From contig NC_079888.1 of assembly GCF_029227915.1 (NCBI RefSeq), positions 21,308,001 through 21,372,000 of the forward strand: a stretch of DNA of 64,000 nucleotides. Reading direction: 5' to 3'. Shown here piece after piece: positions 36,256 through 50,430 of the stretch. The notes under the pieces are model-generated. The model was given only the letters and a program-made list of their open reading frames with translations. It did no database searches and was not told the DNA's origin. The translations under genes and the position numbers were made by a program. The first letter of the stretch is position 1. Each line of letters begins with the position of its first letter. This DNA comes from Hydractinia symbiolongicarpus. Taxonomy: Eukaryota > Cnidaria > Hydrozoa > Anthoathecata > Hydractiniidae.

Positions 36256-38319
36256 GCAGTATTTTCCTGATATTACTAGGTTGCATCGCTTTTAACAGTG
36301 AAACAATTGACTGTGGGATTTAATTGAACTAACTTTGGAGTGTGACCTGATAAATGTGATAAATGAGACAATTGGACTCCAAGAAATAACATTCTTCTTA
36401 ATTTGACGTGATTGCCGGAACTCAGCGATTACACTGGGCGCTGTGGTAGCGCTTCATTTAAAAATTCAGATAAATAAGTCATTCTTTACTGTGGGAACAA
36501 TCCTATCCGTTACCGCGCGCTGAAGAAATAGCGATAGTTTCAAAAACTACATTTCATTGACTTTTAACGGTGTCAGTCGGTTTGAGTTACAACGGTTGGG
36601 TCACATATTCGTACCAACATGTATTTAGCGATATTTTACTCATATTACTAGGTTGCATCGCTTTTAACATTGAAACGATTGACTGTGGGACTTAATTGAA
36701 CTAACTTTGGACTGTGACCTGATAAATGTGACAAAAGAGACAATTGAACTCCAAGAAATAACATTCTTCTTAATTTGACGTCATTGCCGGAACTCAGCGA
36801 TTACACTGGGCTCTGTGGTAGCGCTTCATTTAAGAATTAAGATAAAAAAGTCATTTTTTTTGTTGTGGGACCAATCATAGCCGTTATCGCGCGCTAAAGA
36901 AATAGTGACACTTTCAAGAACTACATTTCAATGACTTTCTAACGGTGTCAGTCCGGTTGAGTTTCAAGGGTTGGGTCAAATATTCGAACCAACATGTATT
37001 TAGCGATATTTATCTGATATTACTAGGTTGCATCGCTTTTACCAGTGAAACGAATGACTGTGGGACTTAATTGAACTAACTTTGGACTGTCACCCGATAA
37101 ATGTGATAAAGGAGACAATTGGACACCAAGAAATAACATTCTTCTTAATTTGTCATGATTGCCGAAACTCAGCGAGAACACTGGGCTCTGTGGTAGCGCT
37201 TCATTTAAAAATTTAGATAATTAAGTCATTTCTTACTGTGGGACCAATCCTAGCCATTATCGCGCGCTAAAGAAATAGTGACAATTTCAAGAACTACATT
37301 TCAATGACTTTCTAACGGTGTCAGTCCGGTTGAGTTTCAACAGTTGGGTCAAATATTTGAACCAACATGTATTTAGCGATATTTATCTGATATTACTAGG
37401 TTGCATCGCTTTTAACAGTGAAACGAATGACTGTGGGACTTAATTGAACTAACTTTGGACTGTGACCTGATAAATGTGATAAATGAGGAAATTGAACTCC
37501 AAGAAATAACATTCTTCTTAATTTGACATGATTGCCGGAACTCAGCGATTACACTGGGCACTGTGGTAGCGCTTCATTTAAAAATTTAGATAATTAAGTC
37601 ATTTCTTACTGTGGGACCAATCCTAGCCATTATCCCGCGCTGAAGAAAGAGAGACAGTTTCAAAAACTATATTTCATTGACTGTCTAACGGTGTCAGTCC
37701 GTTTGAGTTACAACTGTTGGGTCATATATTCGCACCAACATGTATTTAGCAATATTTTCCTGATATTACTAGGTTGCATCGCTTTTAACAGTGAAACAAT
37801 TGACTGTGGGATTTAATTGAACTAACTTTGGAGTGTGACCTGATAAATGTGATAAATGAGACAATTGGACTCCAAGAAATAACATTCTTCTTAATTTGAC
37901 GTGATTGCCGGAACTCAGCGATTACACTGGGCGCTGTGGTAGCGCTTCATTTAAAAATTCAGATAAATAAGTCATTCTTTATTGTGGGACCAATCCTAAA
38001 CGTTATCCCGCGCTGAAGAAATAGAGACAGTTTCAAAAACTACATTTCATTGACTTTCTAACGGTGTCAGTCCGTTTGAGTTACAACGGTTGGGTCATAT
38101 ATTCGCACCAACATGTATTTAGCAATATTTTCCTGATATTACTAGGTTGCATCGCTTTTAACAATGAAACAATTGACTGTGGGATTGAATTGAACTAACT
38201 TTGGAGTGTGACCTGATAAATGTGATAAATGAGACAATTGGACTCCGAGAAATAACATTCTTTTTTATTTGACGTGATTGCCGGAACTCAGCGATTACAC
38301 TGGGCGCTGTGGTAGCGCT
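36256..38319 (+). repeat. segment of relatives of the 17.6-23.6 kb block
   Basis: Landmarks 36420, 36792, 37167, 37540, 37913 and 38286. Units 36420-37540 match 18500-19619 in order and variants (CAGTCGGTTTGAG, GACGTCATTGCC, GCGAGAACACTGG). The unit at 36792 is 375 bp instead of 374 because its T-run is 8 long (36854-36861) instead of 7. The unit at 37913 reads CCTAAACGTTATCCCGCG, a chimera. Confidence 0.8.
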
Positions 38320-39777
38320 TCATTTAAAAATTCAGATAAATAAGTCATTCTTTACTGTGGGAATAATCCTATCCGTTACCGCGCCCTGAAGAAATAGCGA
38401 TAGCTTCAAAAACTACATTTCATTGACTTTTAACGGTGTCAGTCCGTTTGAGTTACAACGGTTGGGTCACATATTCGTACCAACATGTATTTAGCGATAT
38501 TTTTCTGATATTACTAGGTTGTATGGCTTTTAACAGTGAAACAATTGACTGCGGGACTTAATTGAACTAACTTTGGACTATCACCTGATAAATGAGATAA
38601 ATGAGACAATTGGACTTTAAGAAATAACATTCTTCTTAATTTGACATGATTGCCGAAACTTAGCGATTACACTGGGCTCTGTGGTAGCGCTTCATTTAAG
38701 AATTAAGATAAAAAAAGCCATTTTTTTATTGTGGGACCAATCCTAGACGTTATCGCGCGCTGAGGAAATAGCGACAGTTTCAAAAACTACATTTCATTGT
38801 CTTTCTAACAGTGTCAGTCCGTTTGAGTCTCAACGGTTGTGTCACATATTCGTACTAACATGTATTTAGCGATATTTATCTGATATTACTAGGTTGCATC
38901 GCTTTTACCAGTGAAACGAATGACTGTGGGACTTAATTGAACTAACTTTGGACTGTCACCCGATAAATGTGATAAAGGAGACAATTGGACACCAAGAAAT
39001 AACATTCTTCTTAAATTGTCATGATTGCCGAAACTCAGCGAGAACACTGGGCTCTGTGGTAGCGCTTCATTTAAAAATTTAGATAATTAAGTCATTTCTT
39101 ACTGTGGGACCAATCCTAGCCATTAACCCGCGCTGAAGAAATAGAGACAGTTTCAAAAACTACATTTCATTGACTTTTTAACGGTGTCAGTTCGTTTGAG
39201 TTACAACTGTTGGGTCATATATTCGCACCAACATGTATTTAGCAATATTTTCCTGATATTACTAGGTTGCATCGCTTTTAACAGTGAAACAATTGACTGT
39301 GGGATTTAATTGAACTAACTTTGGAGTGTGACCTGATAAATGTGATAAATGAGACAATTTCACTCCAAGAAATAACATTCTTCTTAATTTGACGTGATTG
39401 CCGGAACTCAGCGATTACACTGGGCGCTGTGGTAGCGCTTCATTTAAAAATTCAGATAAATAAGTCATTCTTTACTGTGGGAACAATCCTATCCGTTACC
39501 GCGCGCTGAAGAAATAGCGATAGTTTCAAAAACTACATTTCATTGACTTTTAACGGTGTCAGTCCGTTTGAGTTACAATGGTTGGGTCACATATTCGTAC
39601 CAACATGTATTTAGCGATATTTTACTCATATTACTAGGTTGCATCGCTTATAACTTTGAAACGATTGACTGTGGGACTTAATTGAACTAACTTTGGACTG
39701 TCACCTGATAAATGTAATAAAGGAGACAATTGGACTCCAAGAAATAACATTCTTCTTAATTTGATATGATTGCCGAA

Positions 39778-40061
39778 ACTCAGCGATTACACTGGGCTCT
39801 GTGGTAGCGCTTCATTTTGAAATTATGATAAAAAAAGTCATTTCTTTATTGTGGGACCAATCCTAGACGTTATCGCGCGCTAAGGAAATAGCGACAGTTT
39901 CAAAAACTACATTTCAACTAGGTTGCGTCGCTTTTAATAATGAAACGATTGACTGTGGGACTTAATTGAACTAACTTTGGACTGTCACCCGATAAATGTG
40001 ATAAAGGAGACAATTGGACACCAAGAAATAACATTCTTCTTAATTTGTCATGATTGCCGAA
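39778..40061 (+). repeat. truncated 284-bp monomer
   Basis: About 90 bp is missing between CTACATTTCA (ending 39916) and ACTAGGTTGCGTCG (from 39917). The lost part contains the CACATATTCGTACC and ACATGT blocks. No microhomology of more than about one base is visible at the joint. Confidence 0.9.
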
Positions 40062-40434
40062 ACTCAGCGAGAACACTGGGCTATGTGGTAGCGCTTCATT
40101 TAAAAATTTAGATAATTAAGTCATTTCTTACTGTGGGACCAATCCTAGCCATTATCCCGCGCTGAAGAAATAGAGACAGTTTCAAAAACTACATTTCATT
40201 GACTTTCTAACGGTGTCAGTCCGTTTGAGTTACAACGGTTGGGTCATATATTCGCACCAACATGTATTTAGCAATATTTTCCTGATATTACTAGGTTGCA
40301 TCGCTTTTAACAGTGAAACAATTGACTGTGGGATTTAATTGAACTAACTTTAGAGTGTGACCTGATAAATGTGATAAATGAGACAATTGGACTCCAAGAA
40401 ATAACATTCTATTTAATTTGACGTGATTGCCGGA

Positions 40435-41178
40435 ACTCAGCGATTACACTGGGCGCTGTGGTAGCGCTTCATTTAAGAGTTCAGATAAATAAGTCATTCT
40501 TTACTGTGGGAACAATCCTATCCGTTACCGCGCGCTGAAGAAATAGCGATAGTTTCAAAAACTACATTTCATTGACTTTTAACGGTGTCAGTCCGTTTGA
40601 GTTACAACGGTTGGGTCACATATTCGTACCAACATGTATTTAGCGATATTTTTCTGATATTACTAGGTTGTATGGCTTTTAACAGTGAAACAATTGACTG
40701 CGGGACTTAATTGAACTAACTTTGGACTGTCACCTGATAAATGTGATAAATGAGACAATTGGACTCCAAGAAATAACATTCTGTTTATTTTGACGTGATT
40801 GCCGGAACTCAGCGATTACACTGGGCGCTGTGGTAGCGCTTCATTTAAGAGTTCAGATAAATAAGTCATTCTTTACTGTGGGAACAATCCTATCCGTTAC
40901 CGCGCGCTGAAGAAATAGCGATAGTTTCAAAAACTACATTTCATTGACTTTTAACGGTGTCAGTCCGTTTGAGTTACAACGGTTGGGTCACATATTCGTA
41001 CCAACATGTATTTAGCGATATTTTTCTGATATTACTAGGTTGTATGGCTTTTAACAGTGAAACAATTGACTGCGGGACTTAATTGAACTAACTTTGGACT
41101 ATCACCTGATAAATGAGATAAATGAGAGAATTGGACTTTAAGAAATAACATTTTTCTTAATTTGACATGATTGCCGAA
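40435..41178 (+). repeat. single-monomer duplication (2 x 372 bp)
   Basis: Units 40435 and 40807 share CATTTAAGAGTTCAG. Each is introduced by a rare form of the pre-landmark block (ATTCTATTTAATTTG and ATTCTGTTTATTTTG). The pair reappears at 45947 and 46319 inside the larger duplication. Confidence 0.8.
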
Positions 41179-41928
41179 ACTCAGCGATTACACTGGGCTC
41201 TGTGGTAGCGCTTCATTTAAGAATTAAGTTTAAAAAAGTCATTTTTTTATTGTGGGACCAATCCTAGACGTTATCGCGCGCTGAGGAAATAGCGACAGTT
41301 TCAAAAACTACATTTCATTGTCTTTCTAACAGTGTCAGTCCGTTTGAGTTTCAACGGTTGTGTCACATATTCGTACTAACATGTATTTAGCGATATTTTT
41401 TTGATATTACTAGGTTGCATCGCTTTTAACATTGAAACGATTGACTGTGGGACTTAATTGAACTAACTTTGGACTATCACCTGATAAATGAGATAAATGA
41501 GACAATTGGACTTTAAGAAATAACATTTTTCTTAATTTGACATGATTGCCGAAACTCAGCGATTACACTGGGCTCTGTGGTAGCGCTTCATTTAAGAATT
41601 AAGTTTAAAAAAGTCATTTTTTTATTGTGGGACCAATCCTAGACGTTATCGCGCGCTGAGGAAATAGCGACAGTTTCAAAAACTACATTTCATTGTCTTT
41701 CTAACAGTGTCAGTCCGTTTGAGTTTCAACGGTTGTGTCACATATTCGTACTAACATGTATTTAGCGATATTTTTTTGATATTACTAGGTTGCATCGCTT
41801 TTAACATTGAAACGATTGACTGTGGGACTTAATTGAACTAACTTTGGACTGTGACCTGATAAATGTGACAAAAGAGACAATTGAACTCCAAAAAATAACT
41901 TTCTTCTTAATTTGACGTCATTGCCGGA
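41179..41928 (+). repeat. single-monomer duplication (2 x 375 bp)
   Basis: Units 41179 and 41554 are near-identical, sharing AATTAAGTTTAAAAAAGTC, CCTAGACGTT and TTGTCTTTCTAACAG. The pair reappears at 46691 and 47066. Repeats of a single unit are uncommon elsewhere in this window, where exchanges usually move two or more units. Confidence 0.8.
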
Positions 41929-43820
41929 ACTCAGCGATTACACTGGGCTCTGTGGTAGCGCTTCATTTAAGAATTAAGATAAAAAAGTCATTTTTTTGTT
42001 GTAGGACCAATCATAGCCGTTATCGCGCGCTAAAGAAATAGTGACAGTTTCAAGAACTACATTTCAATGACTTTCTAACGGTGTCAGTCCGGTTGAGTTT
42101 CAAGGGTTGGGTCAAATATTCGAACCAACATGTATTTAGCGATATTTATCTGATATTACTAGGTTGCATCGCTTTTAACAGTGAAACGAATAACTGTGGG
42201 ACTTAATTGAACTAACTTTGGACTGTGACCTGATAAATGTGATAAATGAGGAAATTGGACTCCAAGAAATAACATTCTTCTTAATTTGACATGATTGCCG
42301 GAACTCAGCGATTACACTGGGCACTGTGGTAGCGCTTCATTTAAAAATTTAGATAATTAAGTCATTTCTTACTGTGGGACCAATCCTAGCCATTATCCCG
42401 CGCTGAAGAAATAGAGACAGTTTCAAAAACTACATTTCATTGACTTTCTAACGGTGTCAGTCCATTTGAGTTACAACTGTTGGGTCATATATTCGCACCA
42501 ACATGTATTTAGCGATATTTTACTCATATTACTAGGTTGCATCGCTTATAACTTTGAAACGATTGACTGTGGGACTTAATTGAACTAACTTTGGACTGTC
42601 ACCTGATAAATGTAATAAAGGAGACAATTGGACTCCAAGAAATAACATTCTTCTTAATTTGATATGATTGCCGAAACTCAGCGATTACACTGGGCTCTGT
42701 GGTAGCGCTTCATTTAAGAATTAAGATAAAAAAAGTCATTTCTTTATTGTGGGACCAATCCTAGACGTTATCGCGCGCTAAGGAAATAGCGACAGTTTCA
42801 AAAACTACATTTCATGGACTTTCTAACGGTGTCAATCCGTTTGAGTTACAACGGTTGTGTCACATATTCGTACCAACATGTATTTACCGATATTTTGTTG
42901 ATGTTACTAGGTTGCGTCGCTTTTAATAATGAAACGATTGACTGTGGGACTTAATTGAACTAACATTGGACTGTCACCCGATAAATGTGATAAAGGAGAC
43001 AATTGGACACCAAGAAATAACATTCTTCTTAATTTGTCATGATTGCCGAAACTCAGCGAGAACACTGGGCTCTGTGGTAGCGCTTCATTTAAAAATTTAG
43101 ATAATTAAGTCATTTCTTACTGTGGGACCAATCCTAGCCATTATCCGCGTTGAAGAAATAGCGACAGTTTCAAAAACTACATTTCATTGACTTTCTAACG
43201 GTGTCAATCCGTTTGACTTACAACGGTTGGGTCACATATTCGTACCAACATGTATTTAGCGATATTTTTTTGATATTACTAGGTTGCATCGCTTTTAACA
43301 TTGAAACGATTGACTGTGGGACTTAATTGAACTAACTTTGCACTGTGACCTGATAAATGTGACAAAAGAGACAATTGAACTCCAAGAAATAACATTCTTC
43401 TTAATTTGACGTGATTGCCGGAACTCAGCGATTACACTGGGCTCTGTGGTAGCGCTTCATTTAAGAATTAAGATAAAAAAAGTCATTTTTTTGTTGTGGG
43501 ACCAATCATAGCCGTTATCGCGCGCTAAAGAAATAGTGACAGTTTCAAGAACTACATTTCAATGACTTTCTAACGGTGTCAGTCCGGTTGAGTTTCAACG
43601 GTTGGGTCAAATATTGGAACCAATATGTATTTAGCGATATTTATCTGATATTACTAGGTTGCATCGCTTTTAACAGTGAAACGAATGACTGTGGGACTTA
43701 ATTGAACTAACTTTGGACTGTGACCTGATAAATGTGATAAATGAGGAAATTGGACTCCAAGAAATAACATTCTTCTTAATTTGACATGATTGCCGGAACT
43801 AAGCGATTACACTGGGCACT

Positions 43821-46800
43821 GTGGTAGCGCTTCATTTAAAAATTCAGATAAATAAGTCATTCTTTACTGTGGGAATAATCCTATCCGTTACCGCGCGCTG
43901 AAGAAATAGCGATAGCTTCAAAAACTACATTTCATTGACTTTTAACGGTGTCAGTCCGTTTGAGTTACAACGGTTGGGTCACATATTCGTACCAACATGT
44001 ATTTAGCGATATTTTTCTGATATTACTAGGTTGTATGGCTTTTAACAGTGAAACAATTAACTGCGGGACTTAATTGAACTAACTTTGGACTATCACCTGA
44101 TAAATGAGATAAATGAGACAATTGGACTTTAAGAAATAACATTCTTCTTAATTTGACATGATTGCCGAAACTTAGCGATTACACTGGGCTCTGTGATAGC
44201 GCTTCATTTAAGAATTAAGTTAAAAAAAGTCATTTTTTTATTGTGGGACCAATCCTAGACGTTATCGCGCGCTGAGGAAATAGCGACAGTTTCAAAAACT
44301 ACATTTCATTGTCTTTCTAACAGTGTCAGTCCGTTTGAGTTTCAACGGTTGTGTCACATATTCGTACTAACATGTATTTAGCGATATTTATCTGATATTA
44401 CTAGGTTGCATCGCTTTTACCAGTGAAACGAATGACTGTGGGACTTAATTGAACTAACTTTGGACTGTCACCCGATAAATGTGATAAAGGAGACAATTGG
44501 ACACCAAGAAATAACATTCTTCTTAAATTGTCATGATTGCCGAAACTCAGCGAGAACACTGGGCTCTGTGGTAGCGCTTCATTTAAAAATTTAGATAATT
44601 AAGTCATTTCTTACTGTGGGACCAATCCTAGCCATTAACCCGCGCTGAAGAAATAGAGACAGTTTCAAAAACTACATTTCATTGACTTTTTAACGGTGTC
44701 AGTTAGTTTGAGTTACAACTGTTGGGTCATATATTCGCACCAACATGTATTTAGCAATATTTTCCTGATATTACTAGGTTGCATCGCTTTTAACAGTGAA
44801 ACAATTGACTGTGGGATTTAATTGAACTAACTTTGGAGTGTGACCTGATAAATGTGATAAATGAGACAATTGGACTCCAAGAAATAACATTCTTCTTAAT
44901 TTGACGTGATTGCTTGAACTCAGCGATTACACTGGGCGCTGTGGTAGCGCTTCATTTAAAAATTCAGATAAATAAGTCATTCTTTACTGTGGGAACAATC
45001 CTATCCGTTACCGCGCGCTGAAGAAATAGCGATAGTTTCAAAAACTACATTTCATTGACTTTTAACGGTGTCAGTCCGTTTGAGTTACAACGGTTGGGTC
45101 ACATATTCGTACCAACATGTATTTAGCGATATTTTACTCATATTACTAGGTTGCATCGCTTATAACTTTGAAACGATTGACTGTGGGACTTAATTGAACT
45201 AACTTTGGACTGTCACCTGATAAATGTAATAAAGGAGACAATTGGACTCCAAGAAATAACATTCTTCTTAATTTGATATGATTGCCGAAACTCAGCGATT
45301 ACACTGGGCTCTGTGGTAGCGCTTCATTTAAGAATTAAGATAAAAAAAGTCATTTCTTTATTGTGGGACCAATCCTAGACGTTATCGCGCGCTAAGGAAA
45401 TAGCGACAGTTTCAAAAACTACATTTCAACTAGGTTGCGTCGCTTTTAATAATGAAACAATTGACTGTGGGACTTAATTGAACTAACTTTGGACTGTCAC
45501 CCGATAAATGTGATAAAGGAGACAATTGGACACCAAGAATTAACATTCTTCTTAATTTGTCATGATTGCCGAAACTCAGCGAGAACACTGGGCTATGTGG
45601 TAGCGCTTCATTTAAAAATTTAGATAATTAAGTCATTTCTTACTGTGGGACCAATCCTAGCCATTATCCCGCGCTGAAGAAATAGAGACAGTTTCAAAAA
45701 CTACATTTCATTGACTTTCTAACGGTGTCAGTCCGTTTGAGTTACAACGGTTGGGTCATATATTCGCACCAACATGTATTTAGCAATATTTTCCTGATAT
45801 TACTAGGTTGCATCGCTTTTAACAGTGAAACAATTGACTGTGGGATTTATTTGAACTAACTTTAGAGTGTGACCTGATAAATGTGATAAATGAGACAATT
45901 GGACTCCAAGAAATAACATTCTATTTAATTTGACGTGATTGCCGGAACTCAGCGATTACACTGGGCGCTGTGGTAGCGCTTCATTTAAGAGTTCAGATAA
46001 ATAAGTCATTCTTTACTGTGGGAACAATCCTATCCGTTACCGCGCGCTGAAGAAATAGCGATAGTTTCAAAAACTACATTTCATTGACTTTTAACGGTGT
46101 CAGTCCGTTTGAGTTTTAACGGTTGGGTCACATATTCGTACCAACATGTATTTAGCGATATTTTTCTGATATTACTAGGTTGTATGGCTTTTAACAGTGA
46201 AACAATTGACTGCGGGACTTAATTGAACTAACTTTGGACTGTCACCTGATAAATGTGATAAATGAGACAATTGGACTCCAAGAAATAACATTCTATTTAT
46301 TTTGACGTGATTGCCGGAACTCAGCGATTACACTGGGCGCTGTGGTAGCGCTTCATTTAAGAGTTCAGATAAATAAGTCATTCTTTACTGTGGGAACAAT
46401 CCTATCCGTTACCGCGCGCTGAAGAAATAGCGATAGTTTCAAAAACTACATTTCATTGACTTTTAACGGTGTCAGTCCGTTTGAGTTACAACGGTTGGGT
46501 CACATATTCGTACCAACATGTATTTAGCGATATTTTTCTGATATTACTAGGTTGTATGGCTTTTAACAGTGAAACAATTGACTGCGGGACTTAATTGAAC
46601 TAACTTTGGACTATCACCTGATAAATGAGATAAATGAGACAATTGGACTTTAAGAAATAACATTTTTCTTAATTTGACATGATTGCCGAAACTCAGCGAT
46701 TACACTGGGCTCTGTGGTAGCGCTTCATTTAAGAATTAAGTTTAAAAAAGTCATTTTTTTATTGTGGGACCAATCCTAGACGTTATCGCGCGCTGAGGAA

Positions 46801-49706
46801 ATAGCGACAGTTTCAAAAACTACATTTCATTGTCTTTCTAACAGTGTCAGTCCGTTTGAGTTTCAACGATTGTGTCACATATTCGTACTAACATGTATTT
46901 AGCGATATTTTTTTGATATTACTAGGTTGCATCGCTTTTAACATTGAAACGATTGACTGTGGGACTTAATTGAACTAACTTTGGACTATCACCTGATAAA
47001 TGAGATAAATGAGACAATTGGACTTTAGGAAATAACATTTTTCTTAATTTGACATGATTGCCGAAACTCAGCGATTACACTGGGCTCTGTGGTAGCGCTT
47101 CATTTAAGAATTAAGTTTAAAAAAGTCATTTTTTTATTGTGGGACCAATCCTAGACGTTATCGCGCGCTGAGGAAATAGCGACAGTTTCAAAAACTACAT
47201 TTCATTGTCTTTCTAACAGTGTCAGTCCGTTTGAGTTTCAACGGTTGTGTCACATATTCGTACTAACATGTATTTAGCGATATTTTTTTGATATTACTAG
47301 GTTGCATCGCTTTTAACATTGAAACGATTGACTGTGGGACTTAATTGAACTAACTTTGGACTGTGACCTGATAAATGTGACAAAAGAGACAATTGAACTC
47401 CAAAAAATAACTTTCTTCTTAATTTGACGTCATTGCCGGAACTCAGCGATTACACTGGGCTCTGTGGTAGCGCTTCATTTAAGAATTAAGATAAAAAAGT
47501 CATTTTTTTGTTGTAGGACCAATCATAGCCGTTATCGCGCGCTAAAGAAATAGTGACAGTTTCAAGAACTACATTTCAATGACTTTCTAACGGTGTCAGT
47601 CCGGTTGAGTTTCAAGGGTTGGGTCAAATATTCGAACCAACATGTATTTAGCGATATTTATCTGATATTACTAGGTTGCATCGCTTTTAACAGTGAAACG
47701 AATAACTGTGGGACTTAATTGAACTAACTTTGGACTGTGACCTGATAAATGTGATAAATGAGGAAATTGGACTCCAAGAAATAACATTCTTCTTAATTTG
47801 ACATGATTGCCGGAACTCAGCGATTACACTGGGCACTGTGGTAGCGCTTCATTTAAAAATTTAGATAATTAAGTCATTTCTTACTGTGGGACCAATCCTA
47901 GCCATTATCCCGCGCTGAAGAAATAGAGACAGTTTCAAAAACTACATTTCATTGACTTTCTAACGGTGTCAGTCCGTTTGAGTTACAACTGTTGGGTCAT
48001 ATATTCGCACCAACATGTATTTAGCGATATTTTACTCATATTACTAGGTTGCATCGCTTATAACTTTGAAACGATTGACTGTGGGACTTAATTGAACTAA
48101 CTTTGGACTGTCACCTGATAAATGTAATAAAGGAGACAATTGGACTCCAAGAAATAACATTCTTCTTAATTTGATATGATTGCCGAAACTCAGCGATTAC
48201 ACTGGGCTCTGTGGTAGCGCTTCATTTAAGAATTAAGATAAAAAAAGTCATTTCTTTATTGTGGGACCAATCCTAGACGTTATCGCGTGCTAAGGAAATA
48301 GCGACAGTTTCAAAAACTACATTTCATGGACTTTCTAACGGTGTCAATCCGTTTGAGTTTCAACGGTTGTGTCACATATTCGTACCAACATGTATTTACC
48401 GATATTTTTTTGATGTTACTAGGTTGCGTCGCTTTTAATAATGAAACGATTGACTGTGGGACTTAATTGAACTAACTTTGGACTGTCACCCGATAAATGT
48501 GATAAAGGAGACAATTGGACACCAAGAAATAACATTCTTCTTAATTTGTCATGATTGCCGAAACTCAGCAAGAACACTGGGCTCTGTGGTAGCGCTTCAT
48601 TTAAAAATTTAGATAATTAAGTCATTTCTTACTGTGGGACCAATCCTAGCCATTATCCCGCGTTGAAGAAATAGCGACAGTTTCAAAAACTACATTTCAT
48701 TGACTTTCTAACGGTGTCAATCCGTTTGACTTACAACGGTTGGGTCACATATTCGTACCAACATGTATTTAGCGATATTTTTTTGATATTACTAGGTTGC
48801 ATCGCTTTTAACATTGAAACGATTGACTGTGGGACTTAATTGAACTAACTTTGCACTGTGACCTGATAAATGTGACAAAAGAGACAATTGAACTCCAAGA
48901 AATAACATTCTTCTTAATTTGACGTGATTGCCGGAACTCAGCGATTACACTGGGCTCTGTGGTAGCGCTTCATTTAAGAATTAAGTTAAAAAAAGTCATT
49001 TTTTATTGTGGGACCAATCCTAGACGTTATCGCGCGCTGAGGAAATAGCGACAGTTTCAAAAACTACATTTCATTGTCTTTCTAACAGTGTCAGTCCGTT
49101 TGAGTTTCAACGGTTCTGTCACATATTCGTACTAACATGTATTTAGCGATATTTTTTTGATATTACTAGGTTGCATCGCTTTTAACATTGAAACGATTGA
49201 CTGTGGGACTTAATTGAACTAACTTTGGACTGTGAACTGATAAATGTGACAAAAGAGACAATTGAACTCCAAGAAATAACATTCTTCTTAATTTGACGTG
49301 ATTGCCGGAACTCAGCGATTACACTGGGCTCTGTGGTAGCGCTTCATTTAAGAATTAAGATAAAAAAAGTCATTTTTTTGTTGTGGGACCAATCATAGCC
49401 GTTATCGCGCGCTAAAGAAATAGTGACAGTTTCAAGAACTACATTTCAATGACTTTCTAACGGTGTCAGTCCGGTTGAGTTTCAACGGTTGGGTCAAATA
49501 TTGGAACCAATATGTATTTAGCGATATTTATCTGATATTACTAGGTTGCATCGCTTTTAACAGTGAAACGAATGACTGTGGGACTTAATTGAACTAACTT
49601 TGGACTGTGACCTGATAAATGTGATAAATGAGGAAATTGGACTCCAAGAAATAACATCCTTCTTAATTTGACATGATTGCCGGAACTCAGCGATTACACT
49701 GGGCAC
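43821..49706 (+). repeat. 15+1-monomer tandem duplication, copy 2 (~5.9 kb)
   Basis: Landmarks 44170 to 49685. The junction with copy 1 lies between 43820 and about 43843: GGGCACTGTGG on the left belongs to the old unit, and ATTCAGATAAATAAG on the right belongs to the new copy. Near the end there is one additional monomer (48936-49309, with TTTTTTATTGTGG and CGGTTCTGTCAC) that copy 1 lacks; beyond it the match resumes (GAACCAATATG). A one-base loss in copy 1 (TTATCCGCG, near 43145) explains 372 there against 373 here. Confidence 0.88.
45290..45573 (+). repeat. truncated 284-bp monomer, second copy
   Basis: The same deletion to the base (joint at 45428/45429), exactly 5,512 bp downstream. The deletion therefore came before the 15-monomer duplication and tags it. 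It differs from the first copy at a few positions, for example AAACAATTG for AAACGATTG and AAGAATTAAC for AAGAAATAAC. Confidence 0.9.
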
Positions 49707-50430
49707 TGTGGTAGCGCTTCATTTAAAAATTTAGATAATTAAGTCATTTCTTACTGTGGGACCAATCCTAGCCATTATCCCGCGCTGAAGAAAAAGAGAC
49801 AGTTTCAAAAACTACATTTCATTGACTTTCTAACGGTGTCAGTCCGTTTGAGTTACAACTGTTGGGTCATATATTCGCACCAACATGTATTTAGCAATAT
49901 TTTCCTGATATTACTAGGTTGCGTCGCTTTTAACAGTGAAACAATTGACTGTGGGATTTAATTGAACTAACTTTGGAGTGTGACCTGATAAATGTGATAA
50001 ATGAGACAATTGGACTCCAAGAAATAACATTCTTCTTAATTTGACATGATTGCCGGAACTCAGCGATTACACTGGGCGCTGTGGTAGCGCTTCATTTAAA
50101 AATTTAGATAATTAAGTCATTCTTTACTGTGGGAACAATCCTATCCGTTACCGCGCGCTGAAGAAGTAGCGATAGTTTCAAAAACTACATTTCATTGACT
50201 TTCTAACGGTGTCAGTCCGTTTGAGTTACAACTGTTGGGTCATATATTCGCACCAACATGTATTTAGCGATATTTTACTCATATTACTAGGTTGCATCGC
50301 TTATAACTTTGAAACGATTGACTGTGGGACTTAATTGAACTAACTTTGGACTGTCACCTGATAAATGTAATAAAGGAGACAATTGGACTCCAAGAAATAA
50401 CATTCTTCTTAATTTGATATGATTGCCGAA
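48188..50430 (+). repeat. 6-monomer duplication, copy 1 (2,243 bp)
   Basis: Landmarks 48188, 48563, 48936, 49310, 49685 and 50058. It overlaps the end of the 15-monomer block. Rare variants shared with copy 2: TTTACCGATATT with TTGATGTTAC, TTTGCACTG, GGTTCTGTCAC, GGAACCAATATG, GAAGAAAAAGAGAC and GAAGAAGTAGCG. The last unit is partly chimeric (TTTAGATAATTAAGTCATTC). Confidence 0.85.

Larger units (their letters stand above)
38320..43820 (+). repeat. 15-monomer tandem duplication, copy 1 (~5.5 kb)
   Basis: Landmarks 38658, 39033, 39406, 39778, 40062, 40435, 40807, 41179, 41554, 41929, 42303, 42676, 43051, 43423 and 43798; all up to 43051 recur at +5,512. Shared rare features include GGGAATAATCC with GATAGCTTC, AACTTAGCG, the 284-bp unit, TTTAGAGTGTG, ATTCTATTTAATTTG, GTTGTAGGACC, GAATAACTGTG, TTACCGATATT and TTTGCACTGTG. 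There are several differences, for example CATTTTGAAATTATG here against CATTTAAGAATTAAG in copy 2, and GATTGCCGG here against GATTGCTTG at 44918. Confidence 0.88.
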
